This document shows positions 21,797-31,347 of a stretch of 64,000 nt of DNA, piece after piece. How positions within the stretch are numbered: position 1 is the stretch's first letter; every line of letters starts with the position of its first letter. The position numbers and the translations under genes are program-made. Under the pieces are notes generated by a model. The model ran no database searches. It was not told the origin of the DNA and worked only from the letters and a program-made list of their open reading frames with translations. The stretch spans positions 10,101,453 to 10,165,452 of the forward strand of contig NC_092701.1 of the NCBI RefSeq assembly GCF_964275005.1. Direction: 5' to 3'. This DNA is from Diadema setosum. Its lineage: Eukaryota; Echinodermata; Echinoidea; Diadematoida; Diadematidae.

Positions 21797-22260
21797 CTAA
21801 CGATCACGTCAAAGGGGTAGAAATCTAGCTACTCAGAAGTCAGATCATCAGAATCAGATCACAGCTTTACTAAAACAGGTACAGCTATGTCATTGATGTG
21901 AGATGATGACGCCACTCCACAATCAGCTGACGAGGCAAAGCCAAAGACACAGTACAAAATACTGTAGAATTTTATAGGCAGTCTGCAGTCCAATGAGCTT
22001 CGTTTACCCAGTCAGTGCCGTCAGTTCAGGGCAGTAGGGAGGAAACACTGCTCTAAGTCGACATCTTAAACTTTTCATTACTGTCGTTTGTTGTAGAAGA
22101 CGGCTAGAAACGGCCGTACTCTGTTACTTGAAAGCACACAACACTGCACCACCATACACATTGAAATCGTCTCGTACCTTCTAATTATCTCCGAGCTCCG
22201 TGTGTTTTTCTACGTAACAACTACACATCGGTGGGTCTACCCACCATCGCACGCATCCGG
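21797..22260 (-). promoter_or_regulatory. Candidate ZER1 5' noncoding exon and promoter region
   Basis: A donor-like TTAG|GTAAGG (GT at 21796-21795, minus strand) is followed upstream by a segment with more CpG than its surroundings (about 21780-22260) and no long ORF. It is a plausible home for the first noncoding exon and transcription start. No TATA box or other core element is convincing, and the extent is a guess. Confidence 0.2.
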
Positions 22261-22489
22261 GAATACCCATATGTACAATGTCTGATCATGTTGACTGGAC
22301 TGTGCACCCAAAGTGGTGGGCGCTTGATGTACGTATACTGTACACCATACCAAACACCGGCTGAGTCACTTGGATATTAGACGACATTTCTGTACATGAT
22401 TTGCGCCTGTTGCCAATTTGAATACGACAAAACGAAAGCAAGGACTTCCTAGTACATACACCGTGCTTGACGGGCACACGAAATGGGCT

Positions 22490-22750
22490 ATCTACGAAGC
22501 CAAAATCTCCTTGTTTCGGCCAAAACGGCGACAATGCGATTTTTACAAATCGCCAAGGCGCCCTGATAGCTGATTAGACGATAAGATGAACCACGCGACT
22601 TGTACAAATTTGCCAGGACGCTTTGATTAAAACGAGAAGACGTTAAATGGATGATACAGTCAAATTGGTGGAGATGAGAATTGGGCTTCTTAACTTTTTG
22701 CAAGATACCGAGAAAACACTTATGATATAGTACAGAGCATACCATTTTAA
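22490..22750. repeat. GGCG-rich degenerate repeat block (left)
   Basis: Contains TTGTTTCGGCCAAAACGGCG, ACAAATCGCCAAGGCGCC and GATTAAAACGAGAAGACG. The same motifs occur in inverted orientation at 25450-25559 and 26515-26710, suggesting two ends of one larger degraded element. Confidence 0.5.
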
Positions 22751-23812
22751 GAGAAATTCAAAATTATTTGATGAAAATCGGGTTTGGAATGACTGTATTA
22801 TCCCTTTAAAACTCGAACAAAAAAAAAAAAAAAAACCTGATAATCAAGGAAGCCTAATGATGTAAAGGGACTCGGAGACAAAGGAGAACTAGTAGATTAA
22901 GGAAAAGAATATAGAAAAAGAAATAGGAATTATAAAGACGAAAGTTAGTTAAGCAAACATATCAAAATACTGTTTTCATTTGATTAGTTGTTCGCAAATT
23001 GTTTGTTGTACCGCCCCCCCCCCCCCGCACTGTTCCCCAGTGCGTCCTTCGTAGTTGTTTTTTCGTGTGTATAATGTATGCATGCAACATAGTCAGGGGT
23101 AAACCAAATTGATATCCCCCTCCCGCGTCTACAAATTCTGTACACGTCAGTGGCACATACAGTGCACTTCAATTTTAGCCTGGTCCATACAGTGCAAGTT
23201 AAGGTAAAAAAGGAAACCGAAATTCCATCTAAGATTATTCCTAACCTAACAAAGGCATTACATTAGCAGGATTGGTATGGTAATCATATATTCAGTTACG
23301 CATGACTAATTAGCAAAAAAAAAAAAAAAACCAAACAAACAAACAGAAAGTGTTAAATATGCTCTTGCCCGAGTTTTTGGCTTCAGTTAAGAAAAAAGTG
23401 AACTCCAGATTTAATCCGAAATCCTAACATACGATAATATAGAACTCATATCCTGATATGAAAGCCTCATCACTAGACCTTCATTTGGTACATGAATCAT
23501 TTACATCTGGTAATGGATGACTGCACAACAACGAATTTTCAATTACAAAAGTTTTCTTGTCCAGTTTGCGGTCGAATGGGCTGCATGATGGACCAGTAGG
23601 TGCTTTTTGCACAAAACTTTGCTTATATGCAAGCTCCCCATACCCAAAACTTGGACAAAAGTAAAATTGAAAGCTATTATGAAATCAAATTACTATATTC
23701 TTGAAATTGAAAGCTATGAAATCGATTACTATATATTCTTGTTTAATATCTCTAAGATTTATAATGATTGTTTTATATTAGTAGGGCCTACTGTCTGGGG
23801 CAAATTATTTGT

Positions 23813-25361
23813 ACAGCGTGTCCAAGAAAAAACGAAACCGAGTTTCATTGTAATTCTTTAGGATCATAATCACATATTTGCTTTCTGAGATGTGCATGGA
23901 TTGAAATATACACTTCTCTTCTTTCATTTGATGCTGAGTTAGAACAATAGTCAGTATAAATGCTACTAAATTTTCATTTGCACGAGCAAATGGCGACTTT
24001 GAATGAGTTTTTCAGACTTTTTCAGCAATCTGTTGTAAAAAACTAAAATCATAGCTTTAGTATCCATTCCTTTTCCTTTCATATGACATCTCATGCGTAA
24101 AAAATGACTAACGCCTGCTCGAGAAAACTTAATTTGAAAATACGCTTCCATTTAATCAGTGCATGGTAGTTTATAGATAGATAGATAAGGAGCCAGTTAG
24201 CTTTCCCGACGCCTGCCCAACTTGGCAGATGACAATGGCCTTCATGCTTCAATGAATTTACACAAACATAAGGGGGGGGGGGGGGTAAAAAGGATTGTTA
24301 CAGACGGTTCGGTTGTGAATAGGGTCATAAATTAGCACATGATCATAAGCTTGCCTGACCATGCAGCTAACTATACAGAGCAAAGGGTGTTCATCAGCGG
24401 AATGTTTGGGAAGGTGGGGTGGGAGTAGCGGACCGAAAAAAACCCTTTCTCCCCCCCCCCCCCAAAAAAAAAAAAGAGACGATTTTCTGCCCTGCACTTG
24501 CACCTGATAATGTTATAAGCGCAAGTTCAGTGATAAATAAAGTGATGTACCCTCTCTTTCATGCTTCACCTCCCCCTTGAAAAACTTCAAAACCCTGTCA
24601 GTGATGAAGGACTAACCACGCGTGAGGGAAATGTAGAGAGGAATGAAAACAGTGAAATAAGTTTGAGGTACAAAATCATCGAAATGTGTATCATTGTTGT
24701 AATGTTGATTTCCCATAGCCATTGGACTGCGTGCAGCCTGAGAATACTCACGATATTAGTCTTCAATTATTGGTTATGTCTCATAGCTTATTCTAAATAA
24801 ATGACAACAAAGGGCTTTCCGTCTCATACAGCATTCTCTGTAAGTATCCCCTCCCCTCCCGAACAACATTCACTGTAACACTGCGGTTGTTTTGTGTGAA
24901 TTCAATGGTGCAGATGAGCCCATTTGTCTAATGCTAAGTCGGGAGAGCTGAATGCTTGTTTTTCGACTATCCGTATCGGTAGAAATGAAGCATGTTTTCA
25001 TGCAAATTTTCCTCAAGCATGCGTTATTCATATTTGACGCGTAAGGTCTCATAATATGAAAGAAGAATAAAAAATATGAGTATTTGGGTTATGACCTTTG
25101 TTTTTCGAAAACGTAAGAAATGTCTGAAAAACTCACTTACCAAAAGTCACCATTTGCGCACTAGCGTGCAAATGAAAATTTGGTAGCACCACTGTTCATT
25201 GTTCTAACTCAGTCATACATGAACGATTAACTTAATTGTACATCAAATGAAAGAAGAAAAGTTTATCTTTTTATTGATGTATATCTCATAATGAAAATGT
25301 ATGATTTTGATGGTAAAAAGTTGCATGGAAATCCGGTTTCGTTTTTTCTGGGACACGCTGT
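23813..25361. mobile_element. 1.5-kb foldback element (ACAGCGTGTCC ends)
   Basis: Left arm (about 23813-24120) and right arm (about 25020-25361) are complementary over more than 300 bp with indels, starting ACAGCGTGTCC and AGAAAAAACGAAACCG. Further matches are CTTTCATTTGATG, GAGTTAGAACAAT and AATTTTCATTTGCACG. The 0.9-kb loop contains a GATA run and G/C homopolymers but no recognised gene. Confidence 0.75.
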
Positions 25362-25449
25362 CAGGGACCAAAATTTTCTCTTCTTTCTTTCGTTAAAACA
25401 ACAACAACAACGATTATAAGAGTAGTCACCCATGAATGCAATGTACGAA

Positions 25450-25559
25450 AAATGTATCAAAATCTCCTTTCTCGCTTTAAAAAAGGCGCCTTGGCTTTGT
25501 TTGTAAAAGTCGCCTTCTCACCTTCTCGTCTTAATCAAGGCGTCTTGCCTTCGTGTGTC
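25450..25559. repeat. GGCG-rich degenerate repeat block (right, part 1)
   Basis: Contains AAAAAGGCGCCTTGG, AAAGTCGCCTTCTC and CTCGTCTTAATCAAGGCG, the inverse of the block at 22490. It is split from 26519-26710 by a MITE insertion. Confidence 0.5.
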
Positions 25560-25563
25560 TTAA

Positions 25564-26514
25564 CTCTATAAAGCCCAAGGGGAGGGGGGCACATTGTGCC
25601 CCCCTACCAGATTTTCATTCGCCACTCCTTCGCCCTTAATCCAATTTTAACCAAATTTGGTGACTTTTCCTAAAATCTTATTCCAAACATTTTGATACAT
25701 AATTTAGCTATATTTGATATTGCTGGTTGCCATGGCAACCATAAACTGACAACCATGTCAGTCAGATTTTGCGTATTTTTCTGTTCCAATTCCAGTTAAC
25801 AATATTATAATGTATAAAATGGGCGTTTCTTGGCTGAAATTTGCTGAAGAAGCAAAATGTGAAGTAATTATGGCCCTGAAATGTTTTTCCTATTATTTCC
25901 TTTGTTTTTCTGTCACAACAGCATAAAACAATAGATATAATAGAGATACTTGAAAATAACAGTATTTTCCAAAGATTGCCGTTCTATTTTGTGTCATTTT
26001 GATTCCTTCACCCAAGTTATACCTCTCTTGTTTATCACATTATCAATCTGCAAACTTAAAATTCCAATATTATGGGAATATGAAATATGATAACTATGCA
26101 TGTACCTATCCCAAACAATACATCACAGGTCTCATAATGTATTTCTTTATTTTGTTATAAATAGCGCCCCCATGTGGTGACCTTGAGAAATTTCAACCAT
26201 AACAAATAATGAGCTTTGACTTGCACATCATTTGTGGCAAATATGAAAAATATTTGTCTGTGATAAGACATATATACTGGGGATAAAGAAATTATACAGA
26301 AAAAACTATGTTTTTAGCATATTTCCTATATGTATTTCTTTATATTTTGGTAAATAGCGCCCTCTATAGGTGACCTTGAAAAAATTCAAGTATGCGGTCA
26401 CGTAGAGTATGAGTTGCTCTACCCATGTGCCAAATATAACGATGAAACATCAAACAATAACAAAGTTAGATGGGGGGCACACATTATGGGAAGGGTATAT
26501 GGGCTTTTATAGGG
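25564..26514. mobile_element. piggyBac-like MITE with TTAA duplication
   Basis: Flanked by TTAA at 25560-25563 and 26515-26518. The right terminus reads CCCTATAAAAGCCCATATAC on the minus strand; the left is CTCTATAAAGCCCAAGG. TTAA targets and CCCTA-initial termini are hallmarks of piggyBac elements. There is no transposase. Inside, the motif ATAGCGCCC...GGTGACCTTGA occurs twice (about 26160 and 26355), an internal tandem duplication. Confidence 0.7.
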
Positions 26515-26518
26515 TTAA

Positions 26519-26710
26519 ACAAAGCGCTCTGGCGAGTTTAACGAGTCGCCTTCACGCCCTGTAAGCGCCTAGGCTACTTTTGTACGTCGTCTGTCGCCTT
26601 CTCGTTTTAAACGAGGCGTCTTTAAATCAGTGAGTTTGTTAAAGTCGCCTTGTCGCCTTTTTGGCCGAAACAAGGCGCCTTAGCGAGTTAAACAACTCGC
26701 ATTGGCGCTG
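26519..26710. repeat. GGCG-rich degenerate repeat block (right, part 2)
   Basis: GAGTTTAACGAGTCGCC, CTTCTCGTTTTAAACGAGGCG-type and GGCCGAAACAAGGCGCC motifs, mirror images of the 22490 block. Confidence 0.5.
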
Positions 26711-26739
26711 CACATAATCAATCATATCATAAGCTTCCG

Positions 26740-26890
26740 TACAAAGAGTTCACGAGACCCACCCACTAGGCAAAGAAGGCCCACGAGGCCCGACACAGAG
26801 TCTTCGAGGGCTTTGGACCGACACAGAGCCTTCTAAGGCTCTGGACCTACAGGGTGAACAGCGCCACCTAATTGTATAGGGTGTCCAGAT
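26740..26890 (-). repeat. GTGTCGG/CTCGTGGGC repeat, inverted copy
   Basis: On the minus strand it reads GGACACCCTATACA, GGTGGCGCTGTTCACCCTGT, then GTGTCGG and CTCGTGGGCCTTCTTTGCC. The same order occurs on the plus strand at 62838-63130. No ORF. Confidence 0.6.
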
Positions 26891-27900
26891 AATGGCATTA
26901 ATAAGGAAGATATAAAGATGAGAGTTGGAAAAGGAGAGTTGCTAAGACATTACCCCGTCAGTTGCCCTCCCTCACCCCCTTAGTTCAAAATTTTTAATTG
27001 TGTTTGAGTGTGTGAGTGTTCGTGAAAAAATAAACGAAATTCAGTAAAAGTGTGCCTGAGATGTTTCCACATTAATTATTTCAAAAACACCCTCGTTGCC
27101 CTTTCCGCAAACACACCACTATACCGGTATACACCTACGTAGAAAAAAAAAAATAAATGATGTGGACATTCAGATCGATCAACTAGAAAGATACCCAGCT
27201 GTGAAATGAAGTTTACAAGAAAATATTTTACAAAATGGTAAATGTTGCAGTGCACACCTGCTACTTTACATGATATGGAGGGGGAGTAGCAATCTGCAAA
27301 GATGTTGATTAAGCATAAATTTACAGAAAATAATGTAATCGTCTATTGAGGTAGCGTTAAGGATTCGGAAAAAGAAGATGCATCCATGAGAACAGCTATA
27401 CTATTTCATAAAAAAAAAATGTGTACCGTTGTGAGGAGAATAATTTTACAAACACAAGCCACAAATCGAGGTGAATCGCTGCGATATGAAACGTTTTCAG
27501 CCTTTGAATGTCATACATTTTAGTTACAGAGAAAATTACAAATTGAAATCGAAACAAGCATGTAAAGCAGGCGGATATCTAATAAGGCTTACGCTGTAAA
27601 AGTGAAGCAAGAAAGAAAAGGGCGAAAAAAAAAAAAAAACATCTTACATCCTGTCCACCGTCTAGCTATTATAGAAAATGGGAAAGCCTAAAAAGTAGTA
27701 CGATGGTAGATCGTTCTTGTTCACTAGACTATTTTTTTTATACAATTTTTATTTGAGGGGGTCCCATGAAGAGGACAATTTATTGAAAAAGAAAATTGGT
27801 AACAATGTCGCTCCCCGTAGCGTGACAGAACTGCCTCCTACAGGCCACACGTGTAGAAATATTGACTTGATGTCGTTGTGATGCTGGAGTGTTCAATTCG
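26890..27900. other. Stretch without recognised genes
   Basis: AT-rich sequence with short A runs. No ORF with recognisable similarity and no repeat family seen elsewhere in the window. Confidence 0.5.
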
Positions 27901-27907
27901 TTACAAT

Positions 27908-28075
27908 GGGCCGAATGCATAAAACAAGCAAGTTGCTTGTAAGCAATTGCTTCAAGCAAAAGCACCATGTCTAGCAAAAGGTCTAGCTCAAGCAACTGCT
28001 TAAATCCATATGCATAACCTTTTGCTTGTGCTTATACCTTTTGCTTGTCCCGCACAAGTAATATATTGCTTGCGT
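27908..28075. repeat. AAGCAATTGCTTG palindrome cluster (left)
   Basis: Begins GGGCCGAATGCATAAAACAA and carries many AAGCAA/TTGCTTG words. An inverse cluster lies at 30300-30503. Possibly the two ends of one 2.6-kb DNA transposon, or two separate elements. Confidence 0.5.
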
Positions 28076-30299
28076 TTCAACAGAAGAGACGCCTGTGCGA
28101 ACACAAGAACAAAGGCAAGTGTGACAGCATGTCTTTGAAAGGGCATGTGTGTGCGGAAACATTTCCTGACATGGCAATTAAGGAGCTATGAAATGTGTTA
28201 CAAGTCATTTCTCCCCTGATTTTCCTATTGCTATTGTTACGCCCTACTCAAGAATCTGGGCTACTACCGACAGACAAAAGGGAGTTATCAAATGAACACC
28301 TGGACAGAACATTCCTGTGTATAGAAATCTGGCCTAGCAACAATACATTGCTGAAATCATACAGTGTCTGGCTGCCAGTGTGGAGCAGCACTGTGCAGGG
28401 GAAGCTACAGGTGTTTGCATAGAACAATGTTAGTTGATTTAATACATAGGGGCAAATAGGTTATACAACCACATGTCATACTGGCTTCATAGAAGCAACC
28501 TCAGTGGCTATGCAGCAGTTGCAGGGGCAGCAGTTAGACTGCAGGGTCTGCTGGAAAAGGCTTGAGCAGGCAATATGAGGTCGGATACCGGCAGTTTTTA
28601 GTCACCAAACTAAGTTAATAGTTTTATTACGATATCCTCTTTTTTCCAAATACCAGTTATTATTTGAAGTTGTATTCTACAAAGGAAAAGTGATTTTGGT
28701 AAACCGACCACGTGTTATATTATGTGCACAGCTTTTTGTAGTCTCTGGTATAGAGCAAGCTAGTTGAAAGCAGGTTGAATTATATACCGTCTGTGATAAT
28801 ATGTTGATGAAAGTTATTGTTTGTGATAATGTGTAATGCAGAAAAGTTATCCCCCCCCCCCTGTTTAATAACACCGATGCATGTGTAAGACGATAATTAA
28901 TAGATTATACATGGTGGTTACTGGCGTAATGATTACTTTCAAGCAGAGTGCTGAAGTGCTTTTATGTTGATATTTGATATACAGAAAGGAGCATTATGAA
29001 GCAAGATAAATGCCCAACCGAAGTCAAAATGGTTGTGTTCATGCAATGTAGACTATAGACATGAGAAAATGTTTAACTCTTTTCTGTAGGCACCGAAGTG
29101 ATAGCTGTGGTGTTAAATCCGTGTGGATAGGTGTTTACTGATATAAAATGGTGAGAGAGTAAGTAGTTGTTATGTTGTGGTAATTTCGTTACTGTACTCT
29201 GTAGATGGCGTTAACTTGGGTCATTCGGGTGTACGTAGACAACCCGTGCACGCCGTGCAAAGATAACCCCAGCTCGTGACAATGTGTTCGGGTCACTTCG
29301 GACAAGGAAGGATCCCGCCGTGTACTACACATCCAGTTGGAAACCGTCCCTTCGACGAGGTCTTAGCACTCCGTCTTCGCAGCGAACTGTTTCGCGTTCG
29401 ACTTCGACGATCACGTAGACAACTTCAGCATGACAATACCAGGTTTTGTTTATCCCGAAAGAAACACTTTGGACTGTTAATAATCAAACCCTAATTGTAA
29501 ACTGTGCGCACAGGTAGTATAAACTGACGAGTTATCGTAATAGTGTTGAGTTTAATTAAAGAAGCTTATGTAAAATCATATCTGTAACCGGAGTAAAGTT
29601 TAGCCTCAGGCAATATTCATGGCCATAATGCGAAGCATTTGTTAAGTTTTCTCTATGCTTTGAATAGTTAGGAGATTGATATGAAGCCGGCGTTCAAGCA
29701 TAACGTCGTTAGATCGAGTGAGATTTGAGGTGTCATGATAAGCATTGACTGAACTGTGTGCATGGGCGTATGTGACGTGTCTGTGTGTTGTTTTGTCTCT
29801 TGTACCACCACCTTATTTGTATCTAAATTGAAAGATCGGAAATAAAGCTTATAATTTCCGGAATTACGGTGTTTTGTGCTTACTTTGTCTGAGTTCTGTA
29901 TTCAGGAGTCACACTGGACCAACAAGCAATCACACGCTCTCACCGGCTGTGACAAAATGACACTCATAAATGCACACACATACGCACACACACATCTTAT
30001 ATACACACACACGTACTGGCTGATTCCCATCACTGCTTATAGTAGCCCGGATGTGCCAGATCGCACGTGGAGCGAGGTCTCCTTGCCATCCACCGAAGTC
30101 AGACATCCTACCTGTTTTTCACCACATTTTGCGTGCTAACCACCGGACATTTCCGTTGTTGAAACGAAAAAGTTTCTTTCACTACTTAGGAGTAATTTCT
30201 TGTAGATATATACCACTCCTGCACAAGTGTGGTCTTTCTGTTATGAATCTGAAAATGATACTTAAAAGGGAACGTCCCAGTTAAGCAAAAGCTCAAGCT
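28076..30299. other. Stretch between the palindrome clusters, no gene recognised
   Basis: No long ORF. Features seen: an AATAAA with a GT-rich sequence after it near 29840-29885, a C run at 28852-28861, and a short CA-rich stretch at 29970-30012. If the flanking clusters are termini, this is the interior of a non-autonomous element. Confidence 0.4.
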
Positions 30300-30503
30300 C
30301 ATTTTACAGAGCTTGGAAAATCGTAAGCAATATTATTGCTGGCAAGAACAAGCAAAAAGTATGTAACTTTTATGCATACGTTTTTGAGCAAATGCTTGGT
30401 CTCTAAGCAATTGCTTGCGGGCAGCAAGCAATTGCTTGTGCTTACTAGAAAAAGCTTATGCTCGCAAGCATGTACAATTGCTTGTTTTTATGCATACGGA
30501 TTC
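30300..30503. repeat. AAGCAATTGCTTG palindrome cluster (right)
   Basis: Several copies of AAGCAATTGCTTG and two TATGCATAC words; the end CTTGTTTTTATGCATACGGA is the inverse of the 27908 end. Confidence 0.5.
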
Positions 30504-30995
30504 AAACCTCCCACACTTTTTGGTATTGAACTCCGATTTTTTTTTATTATTATTATTATTTTTAGTACAGCACATCCCTCACCGCTTTGGCAGATATTTA
30601 TCCTACTGTGAACTGTCCGAAAAAAAAAATCCCTTTGTTCTACGAATCACCTGTTGAAACTCCGAACCCATTGATAAGACGTCCGTATTATACATGTACA
30701 GTAAGCAGTTTCCATGAATGTATAATCGTTCACATGTTGTGTGTCGACACGAGGCGTGGCTGCTTTTTCGCGCCACGACCGACTGATCTCCAATGGTAAT
30801 TAAGCCACTGCAAGTAGCACCTGCGTTTGACGCATGTTAAACGGGTTGCTATCAACACCCTGATTTCCATTCAGTATTTGTACTGTTTTTTTTCCTCTGA
30901 TACGTGTGTTAATGGGTGCATGGTTAAAAGTCCCACATTCAATAGCCAATACAGATGTTGCAAGAAATGAACCTTTACTGTTTACTCCCCTTTAC

Positions 30996-31017
30996 TCCCC
31001 CCCCCCCCCCCCCCCCC
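30996..31017. repeat. Poly(C) run
   Basis: More than 20 C residues upstream of the retrotransposon ORF. It may mark the area of the element's 5' boundary, which is otherwise not visible. Confidence 0.8.
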
Positions 31018-31347
31018 TGTATACGGGAAAGTCTCCCTGAACTTTAACTGAGCAATTGTCACGGTCCTTGAATTCTCTGTCTGTACGTGTTTTAAAGCAC
31101 AACACCTTTATACTGAGTGGTCCGGCTATCCCCTGGTGATCTGTTGTAATTGCGTACTAGTAATTATTGTAAGTGTGACCAAGATGGGTCTAATTGTACC
31201 AAATTTTGTATTGTATATTGAAACCCCACACACATTTGCACTTTGTACACACACCTGCACAGTAGTATGCACTTGCAAAATGCACATTAGCACCTATGCA
31301 GTTGTTGTCTCTCAAATCTCCGGTAATTTACATTTCTGTATTACAGA

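Noticed and set aside
29169..29895. Possible solo LTR with AATAAA near 29840
   Set aside because: No matching second LTR, no convincing TG...CA ends with target duplication and no primer-binding site were found.
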